From Candidatus Acetothermia bacterium (GTDB lineage Bacteria > Bipolaricaulota > Bipolaricaulia > RBG-16-55-9 > JANLFV01), in NCBI GenBank assembly GCA_024653345.1, contig JANLFV010000001.1:1-64000 (forward strand): 64,000 nt of DNA, given 5' to 3'. Positions 24,654-33,717 of the stretch are shown in pieces; positions within the stretch are counted from its first letter, which is position 1; every line of letters starts with the position of its first letter. The notes under the pieces were generated by a model. That model was given only the letters and a program-made list of their open reading frames with translations, was not told where the DNA came from and did not search any database. The position numbers and the translations under genes were made by a program.

Positions 24654-26666
24654 TTGCTTCGAGATCTCCTCGTAGATCCGCCTGAGGTCCTCCGCAGTGG
24701 GGGCGATGAAGAACTTGCCCCCGGTGGCCGTGGCCATGTCCTCCAGCTTCCGCTGGACCGGAGCGCTCCCCAGGCCGATCGCGTAGATGACAATCCCCCG
24801 CTGGCGGGCGAGCGAGGCCGGCGACCCGGCCTGCCCCGAGAAGGTGTAGGTCCCATCTCCGTCGGTGAGAAAGATGATCACCCTCTTCACATCGGGCCGG
24901 CCGCGGACGAACTCGTCGATCGCCGCCGAGAGGCCGACATTCAGGCTGGTCGCGCCGCTGGAGTCGACCTGCTCGACCCGATCCTTCACCCGGTTCAGGT
25001 CGCTCGTGAGCGGCTGGATGAAGTCGATGTCGTTGTCCCAACTGACGACCCCCACCTGATCCTGCTGCGGGTCGAGCTGGTCGATGAACTGTATGGCCGT
25101 GAGGATCCGCATCTTCCGCGGGTCGTTAGTGATCATGCTCCCCGAGCTGTCGATCGCCAGCATCACATCGAGCGGCATGCGCTTGACCTCCGCCGGCCGC
25201 TCCTCGTAGGTGAAGGTCATCCCACTCAGGCACTTCCAGATCTTGTCCACCTTTGCGTCTAGCTCGCGGACCTCGGCCTTGATCTCCGCCAGGCCGTAGT
25301 CGGGGTTGTCCAACTTGGCCTCGACCCTGTCCAGTCGCGCGGCCAGCACCTTCAGGCCGTAGGTCTCATCGCTGATCAGTTGCTCGACCCCCTGCCGCCG
25401 GAGCAATTCCATCATGCCGGGGAGGAAGGTCGTCTCGAGCTGGGAGGCGATCGCCGCCACCTCGGCCTTGATCTCGGCCAGGCCGTAGTCCGGGTTGTCC
25501 AGTCGCGCGGTGATGCTCAACAGCCCGGGCCAGAGTTGAGTGTCGAGCCGCGCGGTGATCTCGCGCAGCCAGCCCTCTAAGAGGCTGATGTTAGCGCTCA
25601 GCCCATTCAAGGAGAGGTTCAAGTTGAACCCGAGCTGATCGATCTTGGCCGCCAGGGCTGCCAGGCCGTGATCGGGGTTGTCGAGCTTCTCCTCGAGAGC
25701 CGCGAGGCCGAGAGCGAGATCGCCGACCCCGCGCTGGAGCGTGAACCAGCGAATCTCCCAGACGCCCTCCCGGAGCAAGGAGGCGAGGAAGGCCGCATTC
25801 CCGCCCAGGTTCTCATTCAACTCCCCCAGGGCGCGGAAGAGCCTCCCCAGCTCCTGCTGACCGGCTGAGGTCACATCCGTGCCGTTCCAGACGGTCACGG
25901 TCAGCTCACCGAGTAGCTCGCCGATCGCCTTTAGGGCACTCCCCTTGTATTGGAGAGTTCGGTGCAGCCCCTCGAGCGAGGCGGCGCTCACCGTGCCATC
26001 CTGCCAGGAAGTGCCGTAACTCTGCAGGAACTGCTTCAGGCCTACGGACGCGAACAAGCCGTCCAGGAGCCGCAGCTCGCCTTGGCTCAGGCTGGAGAGG
26101 GTCCGCTCGAGCTGGAGTGCTAACAGCCGGTCCTTCTGCAAGAGGGCGATCGTCTCGGCGGCGAAGGGCTGAAACGCCGTGGGCAGCTCTTCTAGACTGG
26201 CCCAGATCACCTGCCCGGCGAGGAAGAGGAACTCCTCGATCGCCTTGAAGGCCGCGTAACTCTCCTGCCCCACCCCGACCACGCCCTGGCTAATGGTGAG
26301 CTCGAGCTCGTTCCCTCGCTCTTTCCCCCTCTGGACAAGGACCTTGACCGCACCGGGATGGAGCTGAGGGACCACTACGATCAACCGCCCCTCATTGGAG
26401 AATGGCTGAGCCAGCGGCTTGATCGGCAGATCGCCAAAGAGGACAACCACCTCAGGTCCGAACCCCTCCCCGGCGATGAGCACCAGCTCGCCCGGCGCGA
26501 CCACGCTTACCGCCTCTCCCGGCCGGACTCCTTGAGCCACATCGGCCGCGAGCGGATCGAACTCCAGCCGATAGACCCCCGCGACCCGCGGCCCGCCCTG
26601 GGCCGAGGAGACAAGCGCAACTCCCAAAACCAAGAGCACCGAAATCCACACTGCTCTTCTGTTCAT
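24603..26666 (-). CDS. large secreted von Willebrand factor A protein
   Basis: Encodes 687 residues with a signal peptide (residues 1-22, ending SAQG). Next is an IPT/TIG-like beta domain (around 60-125, GELVLIAGEGFG), a long helical region (140-440), and three copies of a coiled-coil unit with core LDNPDYGLAEIKAEV (about residues 325, 386 and 449, roughly 62 apart, the first diverged). A C-terminal VWA domain follows with the metal-site residues DSSGS (near 505), a later Thr in GATSLN and TDGDG. It probably binds a surface or secreted partner. The start is ATG 26666 with GGGAGG six bases ahead; an upstream in-frame start would disrupt the signal. It is divergent from the hdr operon. Confidence 0.85.
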   Translation of the reverse strand: MNRRAVWISVLLVLGVALVSSAQGGPRVAGVYRLEFDPLAADVAQGVRPGEAVSVVAPGELVLIAGEGFGPEVVVLFGDLPIKPLAQPFSNEGRLIVVVPQLHPGAVKVLVQRGKERGNELELTISQGVVGVGQESYAAFKAIEEFLFLAGQVIWASLEELPTAFQPFAAETIALLQKDRLLALQLERTLSSLSQGELRLLDGLFASVGLKQFLQSYGTSWQDGTVSAASLEGLHRTLQYKGSALKAIGELLGELTVTVWNGTDVTSAGQQELGRLFRALGELNENLGGNAAFLASLLREGVWEIRWFTLQRGVGDLALGLAALEEKLDNPDHGLAALAAKIDQLGFNLNLSLNGLSANISLLEGWLREITARLDTQLWPGLLSITARLDNPDYGLAEIKAEVAAIASQLETTFLPGMMELLRRQGVEQLISDETYGLKVLAARLDRVEAKLDNPDYGLAEIKAEVRELDAKVDKIWKCLSGMTFTYEERPAEVKRMPLDVMLAIDSSGSMITNDPRKMRILTAIQFIDQLDPQQDQVGVVSWDNDIDFIQPLTSDLNRVKDRVEQVDSSGATSLNVGLSAAIDEFVRGRPDVKRVIIFLTDGDGTYTFSGQAGSPASLARQRGIVIYAIGLGSAPVQRKLEDMATATGGKFFIAPTAEDLRRIYEEISKQLVVPAERVLKMSCPMD

Positions 26667-26981
26667 CAGATTCCTCCCTTTTCTGCCTTCGCTCATTCCA
26701 TGTCCGTTGGCACCCTTCTATTTCTATCCGCAACGCCGCCCCCAATCTGTAACCGCCATCACCCTCAACGGCGAGCACCGGCCCGCTGAGGCCTGCGGAC
26801 GGGCCATCTGCCCTGGACCTAAATCATCCCTTCGCATGATGAATATCATGGTGGCTCTCCCGATGGTTGCCTTAGATTCCCAAATGAGTGATCGCCCATT
26901 GGCACTCAGCCAACCGCCGATGACTAGAAGTCGCGAGCCAGAGAGAGCGGGATCAGACACGCCCACGAGGAGGAGAGCGAG
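26667..26981. promoter_or_regulatory. divergent control region between the VWA gene and hdr operon
   Basis: No gene. It must hold the promoters of the VWA gene and of the nine-gene redox operon, but I see no close match to -35/-10 pairs. Two palindromes stand out: CATGAT-GAAT-ATCATG (26835-26850) and TTGGC-ACTCA-GCCAA (26899-26913). These are candidate regulator sites, perhaps for an operon not driven by the housekeeping sigma factor. Confidence 0.45.
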
Positions 26982-28130
26982 ATGATCGAGGTTGAAGAGA
27001 TAGATCGAATCGTAGCCGAACGATTCCTCTCGCTCGATTACTGCTACCAATGCGGAAGATGCACTGGCGTCTGTCCGATAAGCGCCGTGAGCGAATTCCG
27101 CCCGCGGAAGTTCCTGCTCGGCGCGCAGATGGACCGAGCCGAGCTCCTGGAGTCAGCGCTACTCTGGCAGTGCAGCACCTGCGACGCCTGCGTCAAGGTC
27201 TGCCCGCAGAAGGTGAAGCCGCCGGAGGTGATCACCTCGCTCCGCAGCAGATTGGTCGAGACCGGCCATCTCCCCCAGGGGGTGGCCGACGCCCTGGAGA
27301 ACATCTATCGCCGGAACAACCCCTGGGGCCTGCCGAAGGGCGAGCGGGCCGAGTGGGCTAGCGGGCTATCACTCAGAAGATTCGAGCAGGGGCTGGAGTG
27401 GCTATGGTTCGTCGGCTGCGCCGCCTCCTACGATCCGCGGAGCCAGGCGGTGGCCAAGGCGTTGGTGAAGATACTGGACCATGCCGGGGTAGAGGCCGGC
27501 TTTCTCGGGGAGGAAGAGCGCTGTTGCGGGGACTCCGCCCGGCGCCTGGGCGAGGAGGGGCTCTTTCAGCTCTTGGCCGAGGAGAACTCCGCGCAGCTCA
27601 ACGAGACCGGCGCGGAGAAGATCCTCACCACCTCGCCCCACTGCTATAGCGTCTTCTCGAACGAATACCCCAAGCTCAACGGGAGGGTCTGGCACTACAC
27701 CCAACTTCTGGCCGAGCTGGTTCGGGCGGGGAGGCTCGCCTTCGCCCCAGGGGAGGAGCTAGTCGTCACCTACCACGACCCCTGCTATCTGGGAAGGCAC
27801 AACAACATCTATGAGGAGCCGCGGGCGGTCCTGCGCGCCATCCCGGGGGTCAGGCTGGTGGAGATGGCCCGGAATCGTGAACAGAGCTTCTGTTGCGGCG
27901 GTGGCGGCGGACGGATGTGGGTGGAGACGGAGGAGCGAGAGCATCCCGGGGCAGTCCGCGTGAGAGAGGCCCTGGCCAGCGGCGCCATGGTCCTGGTCAC
28001 CGCCTGCCCGTTCTGCCTGATCAACTTCGAGGAGGCCGTCAAGTCCCTCAGTGCGGAGGGAGCGCTCCAGGTTCTGGACCTGGCGGAGCTGGTGAGCATG
28101 AGGCTGGCGGAGGAGAAGAAGGATGGCTGA
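26982..28130 (+). CDS. HdrC-HdrB fusion (HdrD-like) heterodisulfide reductase subunit
   Basis: Iron-sulfur subunit of 382 residues. The N-terminal HdrC part has two [4Fe-4S] motifs: C21-C24-C27-C31 and C64-C67-C70-C74. The HdrB part has two CCG domains. The second is intact (HDPCYLG, FCCGGGGGRMW, CPFC); the first is VGCAAS, RCCGD and SPHC, where the first cysteine of the final CxxC is Ser. So only one non-cubane cluster is certain. It should pass electrons from HdrA to a disulfide or other acceptor. ATG 26982 follows GAGGAGGAG; the stop overlaps hdrA by eight bases. Confidence 0.88.
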   Translation: MIEVEEIDRIVAERFLSLDYCYQCGRCTGVCPISAVSEFRPRKFLLGAQMDRAELLESALLWQCSTCDACVKVCPQKVKPPEVITSLRSRLVETGHLPQGVADALENIYRRNNPWGLPKGERAEWASGLSLRRFEQGLEWLWFVGCAASYDPRSQAVAKALVKILDHAGVEAGFLGEEERCCGDSARRLGEEGLFQLLAEENSAQLNETGAEKILTTSPHCYSVFSNEYPKLNGRVWHYTQLLAELVRAGRLAFAPGEELVVTYHDPCYLGRHNNIYEEPRAVLRAIPGVRLVEMARNREQSFCCGGGGGRMWVETEEREHPGAVRVREALASGAMVLVTACPFCLINFEEAVKSLSAEGALQVLDLAELVSMRLAEEKKDG

Positions 28131-31100
28131 GGGCGCGGCAGGCCAGGAGCGGATCGGGGTCTACATCTGCCACTGCGGGGTCAACATCGCCGAGAGGATC
28201 GATGTCGAGCAGGTGGCAGGCTTTACCTCGACCCTCCCCGGCGTGGTCGTCGCGCGGAGCTATAAGTTCATGTGCTCCGATCCCGGGCAGGAGCTGATCA
28301 AGAAGGACATCCGCGAGCAAGGGCTCAACCGCGTGGTGGTCGCGGCCTGCTCACCGCTCCTCCATGAGCGGACCTTCCGCCGGGTCCTGACGGAGGAGGG
28401 GATCACCCCGTTCTACTTCCAGATGGCCAACATCCGGGAGCAGGACTCTTGGGTCCACCGCGACGGCGGTCTGGCCACGGAGAAAGCGAAGGCTCTCGTC
28501 CGGGCAGCCGTGCGGCGGGTCTCCTACCATGAACCGCTCGAGGTCCGCGAGGTCCCGGTCAACCCTGATGTCCTGGTCGTCGGTGGAGGGATCGCCGGGA
28601 TCGAGGCGGCCTTGACCCTGGCCGAGGCGGGGAAGCGGGTCTATCTCGTCGAGCGGGAGCCGTCTATCGGGGGGCATATGGCCCAACTGGACAAGACCTT
28701 CCCGACCCTCGACTGCTCCGCCTGCATCCTTACCCCCAAGATGAGCGATGTCGGGGCCCATCCGAACATCGAGCTCCTCACCTACAGCGAGGTCGAGTCC
28801 ATAGAGGGCTATGTGGGAAACTTCAAGGCCAAGATCAGGAAGAAGGCCCGCAAGGTGACTGCCGACTGCACCGGCTGCTCCGACTGCGAGGACCCTTGCC
28901 CCATCACCCTACCCTCCGAGTTCGATGAGGGGCTGCGTGAGAGGAAGGCGATCTTCCGCCCCTTCCCCCAAGCGGTCCCGAACATCTACACCATCTCCCG
29001 GAAGGGCGTCCCGGCCTGTCAGGCCTCCTGCCCCATCCATCAGAACGCTTACGGCTACATCGCCCTCGCCGCGAAGGGGAAATTCGAGGAGGCCCTCGAC
29101 CTGATCCTCTGGGACAACCCTCTCCCGGCCACCCTGGCCCGTGTCTGCCACCACCCCTGCGAGGAGGACTGCAGCCGGAGGGATGTCGATCAGCCCCTGG
29201 CAATCCGCCAGCTGAAGCGGCTCGTCACTGACACGGTCGGGGAGTGGGAGCTGCCCGGGCCGGAGGCGGAGCGGGAGGAGTCGGTAGCCGTCGTCGGAAG
29301 TGGCCCGGCCGGGCTGGCCTGCGCCTACGATCTCCGTCGGAAGGGCTACCGGGTAACCGTTTACGAAGCTGAGGCCGAGCCGGGCGGAAGGCTCTCCGCC
29401 ATCCCGGCGTTTCGCCTCCCCCAGGAGATCTTGGAACAGGAGATCGCCCGGCTGGAGGAGATCGGAATCGAGATCCGCCGCGGCTCCAGGGTGGAGGTTG
29501 ATAAGCTCCTGAGGGAGCATCAGGCGGTCTTCATCGCCATCGGAGCCCCCTTGGAGAAGCTGGCGATCCCCGGCGCAGAGCTGCGGGGAGTGATCCGGGG
29601 GCGAGAGTTCTTGGCTTCGCTCAGGCGGGGCCGACCGCTCGAGGTGGGGCGAAGCGTCATCATCTTAGGTGATGATGACCGGGCTTTGGATATCGCCCGC
29701 GCAGCCGTCAGGCGGGGAGCTAAGGCCACCCTCGTCTCCCGTCTTCCCCAACCCAAGGCCGCCTCCGAGGAGATCGAGGCGGTTCAGGAGGAGGGGGTGA
29801 GGCTGGAGACCGCCGTCACGCCGGTGAGGATACTCGGCAACGGCAGGGTCGAGGGGTTGGAATGTAAGACTGCGGGAACGGAGTTCGTGATAGAGGGGGA
29901 GACCCTGATCATCTCCGCCGGGGGCGTTCCCGAAGCCGAGGCAGTCGCGCATCTGGGCCTCAAGCTAACTGCAGAGGGCTATCTCGCCGCCGATCCGCTC
30001 ACCCTGGCCACCGATGTCGCGGGGGTCTTCGCGGGGGGCGAGTGCGTCAGCGGCCCACTGTCGGTGGTCGAGGCCATGGCGTCGGGGAGGAAGGGCGCGG
30101 AGTCGATCCATCGCTACCTCAACGGCCTCGATATGTATGGTGCCCGGGAGCTCGAGGGCCCCTACGCCAGCACAATCGAGGTCGAGACCTCGGGCGTAGA
30201 GCAGCGCCCGCGCCAGGAGGGGCCGCGCCTGCCGGTCGCCGAGCGGAAGGGCTTCCAGGAGGTCCAACTCCCGTTGGAGGAGAGGGCGGCGCTGGAGGAG
30301 GCCGAGCGCTGCTTGAAGTGCGCCGGCTGCTGCGATTGCCGCCTCTGCTGGACGGTCTGCGAGCCCGAAGCGATCGATTACACCATGGAAGACGAGCTTG
30401 TTGAGGTCGAGGTCGGCGCGGTGATCCTCGCTACAGGTTATAAGACCTTCGACCCCCGCAAGATCCCGCAATACGGCTATGGACGCTACGACAATGTCCT
30501 GAGCGGCTTGGAGTTCGAGCGGCTGGTCAACTCCGCCGGGCCGACCGAGGGGAAGGTCGTCCTGAAGGATGGCTCCACCCCCAAGCGGATCGCGATCATC
30601 CACTGCGTCGGCTCGCGGGATGAGCGCTTCAATCCCTACTGCTCCAAGATCTGCTGCATGTATTCCCTGAAGTTCGCCCACCTGGTGAAGGAGCGGACCG
30701 GCGCGGAAGTCTACAACTTCTACATTGACATGCGGACCTTCGGGAAGGGCTATGAGGAGTTCTACCGCCGCGTCCGGACCGAGGGGGTGAAGCTGATCCG
30801 CGGCCTACCCGGCGAGATCGTCCAGCGGGACGGGAAGCTCCATCTCATCGGCGAGAACATCCTCCTGGACGAGATGTATGACCTGGAGGTGGACATGGTG
30901 ATCCTGGCGGTCGGGCTTGAGCCGCGCGCCGATGCGGAAGAGATAAGGAGGCTGTTCAACATCAGTTGCAGCCAAGACGGCTGGTTCCTCGAGCGCCACC
31001 CCAAGCTCGCCCCGGTCTCGACCTTCACCGACGGGATCTTTCTGGCCGGCGCCTGCCAAGGCCCCAAGGACATTCCGGACTCCGTCGCCCAAGCTGGGGC

Positions 31101-31389
31101 GGCCGCAGCCGGGGCGCTGGCCCTCATCGACGCCGGCCAGGTGAAGCTGGAGGCCTACACCGCGCAGATCGACGCGAGCCTCTGCTCCGGCTGCCGGACC
31201 TGTATCAGCTTGTGCCCCTTCGGGGCGATCGACTTCGACGAGGAGAGGAGAGTGGCCGTGGTCAATGCTGCCTTGTGCAAGGGCTGCGGCACCTGCGTCG
31301 CCGCCTGCCCCTCTGGGGCCGCGACCCAGGCCCACTTCAAGGACGAGCAGATCATGGCGGAGATCGAGGCCCTCCTCCAGGAGGGCTGA
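28123..31389 (+). CDS. hdrA: HdrA with an inserted GltD/NfnB-like flavoprotein module
   Basis: Electron-bifurcating flavin subunit, 1088 residues; usual HdrA is about 650. In order: the N-terminal HdrA domain (GVYICHCGVNI), the FAD loop VVGGGIAGIE near 150, GHMAQLDKTFPTLDCSACIL, and a cysteine cluster at about 248-260. Next comes an insert at about 290-725 that looks like the small subunit of glutamate synthase or NfnB: Cys-rich start (ACQASCPIHQNAYGYI), second FAD loop VVGSGPAGLACAYD near 388, and a second nucleotide-binding region. HdrA then resumes (CLKCAGCCDCRLC, ILATGYKTFD, HCVGSRDE) and ends in two ferredoxin motifs (about 1019 and 1051). Two flavins in one chain imply an extra hydride route, perhaps NAD(P)H. 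Confidence 0.9.
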   Translation: MAEGAAGQERIGVYICHCGVNIAERIDVEQVAGFTSTLPGVVVARSYKFMCSDPGQELIKKDIREQGLNRVVVAACSPLLHERTFRRVLTEEGITPFYFQMANIREQDSWVHRDGGLATEKAKALVRAAVRRVSYHEPLEVREVPVNPDVLVVGGGIAGIEAALTLAEAGKRVYLVEREPSIGGHMAQLDKTFPTLDCSACILTPKMSDVGAHPNIELLTYSEVESIEGYVGNFKAKIRKKARKVTADCTGCSDCEDPCPITLPSEFDEGLRERKAIFRPFPQAVPNIYTISRKGVPACQASCPIHQNAYGYIALAAKGKFEEALDLILWDNPLPATLARVCHHPCEEDCSRRDVDQPLAIRQLKRLVTDTVGEWELPGPEAEREESVAVVGSGPAGLACAYDLRRKGYRVTVYEAEAEPGGRLSAIPAFRLPQEILEQEIARLEEIGIEIRRGSRVEVDKLLREHQAVFIAIGAPLEKLAIPGAELRGVIRGREFLASLRRGRPLEVGRSVIILGDDDRALDIARAAVRRGAKATLVSRLPQPKAASEEIEAVQEEGVRLETAVTPVRILGNGRVEGLECKTAGTEFVIEGETLIISAGGVPEAEAVAHLGLKLTAEGYLAADPLTLATDVAGVFAGGECVSGPLSVVEAMASGRKGAESIHRYLNGLDMYGARELEGPYASTIEVETSGVEQRPRQEGPRLPVAERKGFQEVQLPLEERAALEEAERCLKCAGCCDCRLCWTVCEPEAIDYTMEDELVEVEVGAVILATGYKTFDPRKIPQYGYGRYDNVLSGLEFERLVNSAGPTEGKVVLKDGSTPKRIAIIHCVGSRDERFNPYCSKICCMYSLKFAHLVKERTGAEVYNFYIDMRTFGKGYEEFYRRVRTEGVKLIRGLPGEIVQRDGKLHLIGENILLDEMYDLEVDMVILAVGLEPRADAEEIRRLFNISCSQDGWFLERHPKLAPVSTFTDGIFLAGACQGPKDIPDSVAQAGAAAAGALALIDAGQVKLEAYTAQIDASLCSGCRTCISLCPFGAIDFDEERRVAVVNAALCKGCGTCVAACPSGAATQAHFKDEQIMAEIEALLQEG

Positions 31390-31429
31390 TTCGAACGAGC
31401 GCCAGAAGGTGCGCGAGGTGGAAGTGACT

Positions 31430-32266
31430 ATGGGCTATGAGATCTTGGAGAAGCGGGCGCTAGCGCCGGGGATCAAGCTCTTCCGCATCAGGGCCCCGCT
31501 GGTAGCGAGGAAAGTCCGCGCGGGCCACTTTGTGGTCATCCGCCTCGACGAGAGAGGTGAGCGGATCCCGCTCACCCCCCTGGAGGCCGATCCTCAAGCG
31601 GGGACGGTCACCCTAGTGGTCCAGGAGGTCGGGAAGACGACCAAGCAGTTGGGCGAGATGGAGCCAGGGGGTGAGCTCATGAACTTCGTCGGCCCCCTGG
31701 GGAACCCCTTCCCCGTGAAGCGATACGGGAAGGTCATCATCGTCGGCGGGGGCGTGGGGGTCGTCCCGGCCTATCATGTCGCCAAGGAGTTGAAGTCGCT
31801 CAACTGGGTGGGCTCGATCATCGGTGCTCGGACCAAAGAGCTGCTCATCCTCGAGGAGATGTTTCGCCAGATCAGCGACGAGGTCCATATAACCACGGAC
31901 GACGGCTCCTACGGGCGGAAGGGGTTCGTCACCGAGGCGCTCGATGAGCTGCTCGCTCGAGACTCGGCCGACCTGGTGGTGGCGATTGGCCCCGTCCCGA
32001 TGATGAAGGCCGCGGTGGAGGTGACGAAGCGTCACGGGGTGAAGACCCTCGTGGATGTGAACCCGATCATGGTCGATGCCACGGGGATGTGCGGCTGCTG
32101 CCGCGTGGAGGTTGGGGGTGAGACGAAGTTCGCCTGCGTCGACGGCCCGACCTTCGACGGCTGGCTGGTCAACTTCGACCTGCTCACCCGCCGGCTCAAT
32201 CAGTATCGCGACCAGGAGCGGTTGGCGCTCGCGCGCTACGAGGAGGAGAGACGGACGAGATCATGA
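31430..32266 (+). CDS. nfnA: NfnA-like ferredoxin-NADP oxidoreductase subunit alpha
   Basis: Encodes 278 residues: FAD-binding barrel (AGHFVVIRLDERGERIPLTP near 32-52), NAD-binding domain starting IIVGGGVGVVPAYHVAKEL, and the C-terminal [2Fe-2S] cysteines in MCGCCRVEV and FACVDGP. It matches NfnA and the gamma/SudB type subunits. With the next gene it would form the bifurcating NADH-dependent ferredoxin:NADP transhydrogenase. ATG 31430 sits 40 bases after hdrA and overlaps nfnB by four. Confidence 0.92.
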   Translation: MGYEILEKRALAPGIKLFRIRAPLVARKVRAGHFVVIRLDERGERIPLTPLEADPQAGTVTLVVQEVGKTTKQLGEMEPGGELMNFVGPLGNPFPVKRYGKVIIVGGGVGVVPAYHVAKELKSLNWVGSIIGARTKELLILEEMFRQISDEVHITTDDGSYGRKGFVTEALDELLARDSADLVVAIGPVPMMKAAVEVTKRHGVKTLVDVNPIMVDATGMCGCCRVEVGGETKFACVDGPTFDGWLVNFDLLTRRLNQYRDQERLALARYEEERRTRS

Positions 32267-33717
32267 GCCCGGTGAAGCAAGAGAGAGTCCTCAAGTTATG
32301 CTACGGGAGGCTGGAGGAGGTCCCGAAGCGAGCCTGGGCGGAGCGAATCAGGGACTTCGCCGAGGTCTCGCTCGGGCTGGACGAGCGCTGGGCGCGGAAG
32401 GAGGCGACCCGCTGCTTTGTTTGCGACCACCCCAACTGCGTCGAGGGCTGCCCCGCTGAAGTGAAGATTCCCCAATTCATCGAGCATGTCCGGAAGGGTG
32501 AATTCGAGGAAGCATTGGCGGTGATCAAGGAGACGAACAGCCTTCCCGGGGTCTGCGGCCGGGTCTGCCCCCAGGAGGAGCAGTGCGAGCGGAACTGCAA
32601 GCTGGGCCGGAAGGGCCAGCCGGTGAGCATCCTGAAACTCGAGCGGTTCGTCGCTGACTGGTGCCGGGCCCACGGTGCGGCGGAGGGGCCGAGGGTCGAG
32701 ATCGAGCGGAACGGCCATAAGGTTGCCGTGGTCGGCAGCGGCCCTGCAGGCTTGACCTGTGCCGCTGACTTGGCCAAGCTCGGGTATGAGGTGACGGTGT
32801 TCGAGGCGCTCCATGAGCTCGGCGGGGTCCTGGTATACGGGATCCCTGAGTTCCGCCTCCCCAACATCATCGTCGAGGAGGAGGTGCGGGACATTCGCAG
32901 GCTGGGGGTGGAGTTCTTGACCGATGTGATCATCGGGAAGACCCTGACCATCCAAGACCTCCGGGAGTTGGGCTATGAGGCGGTCTTCATCGGCACCGGC
33001 GCAGGAGCCCCGATTCTCCCGGACATCCCGGGGATCAACCTCAACGGGGTCTATTCCGCGAACGAGTTCCTCACCCGCTCCAACCTGATGCGGGCCTATC
33101 GGTTCCCGGAGTTCGACACCCCGATCTATGTCGGCAAGCGGGTGGCAGTAGTCGGCGGAGGGAATGTGGCGATGGACTCCGCACGGACGGCCCTCCGGCT
33201 CGGGGCCGAGAAGGTCTATCTCGTCTACCGGCGCTCGAGAGAGGAGATGCCCGCGCGGATCGAGGAGGTCCGCCACGCCGAGGAGGAGGGGATCGAGTTC
33301 GTCCTCCTGACCAATCCCACCAGGGTCCTCGGCAGAGAGCGAGTCGAGGGGCTCGAGTGCATTCGGATGAGGCTGGGCGAGCCGGACTCCTCAGGCCGCC
33401 GCCGGCCCATCCCCATCGAGGGCTCGGAGTTCACCATGGAGGTCGACACGGTGATCATGGCGATCGGGCAGGATGTCAACCCCCTCCTCCAACGGGCGAC
33501 GGAGGGGCTTGCGCACGACCGCTGGGACCGGATTCAGGTCGATGCCACCGGGCAGACGACCCTCGAGGGTGTCTTCGCCGGGGGCGATGTGATCAGCGGC
33601 GCGGCCACGGTGATCAAGGCGATCGGGGACGGGAAGCGGGCCGCCCGCTCGATCCACGCCTACCTCCAAGCGAAGCACGCCCCCGTGGCGGCCCAGAGGG
33701 CGGAGGTGAGAGGATGA
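32263..33717 (+). CDS. nfnB: NfnB-like / glutamate synthase small-chain flavoprotein
   Basis: Encodes 484 residues of the NfnB/GltD class. The N-terminal [4Fe-4S] region has CFVCDHPNCVEGCP and CGRVCPQEEQCERNC; the FAD loop VVGSGPAGLTCAADL is near 160; YGIPEFRLP follows; the NADP loop VVGGGNVAMDSARTALRLGA is near 300; FAGGDVISG closes the FAD site. Next to nfnA the transhydrogenase role is more likely than glutamate synthase, as no large glutamate synthase subunit is present. The stop overlaps mvhD in an ATGA junction. Confidence 0.93.
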   Translation: MSPVKQERVLKLCYGRLEEVPKRAWAERIRDFAEVSLGLDERWARKEATRCFVCDHPNCVEGCPAEVKIPQFIEHVRKGEFEEALAVIKETNSLPGVCGRVCPQEEQCERNCKLGRKGQPVSILKLERFVADWCRAHGAAEGPRVEIERNGHKVAVVGSGPAGLTCAADLAKLGYEVTVFEALHELGGVLVYGIPEFRLPNIIVEEEVRDIRRLGVEFLTDVIIGKTLTIQDLRELGYEAVFIGTGAGAPILPDIPGINLNGVYSANEFLTRSNLMRAYRFPEFDTPIYVGKRVAVVGGGNVAMDSARTALRLGAEKVYLVYRRSREEMPARIEEVRHAEEEGIEFVLLTNPTRVLGRERVEGLECIRMRLGEPDSSGRRRPIPIEGSEFTMEVDTVIMAIGQDVNPLLQRATEGLAHDRWDRIQVDATGQTTLEGVFAGGDVISGAATVIKAIGDGKRAARSIHAYLQAKHAPVAAQRAEVRG

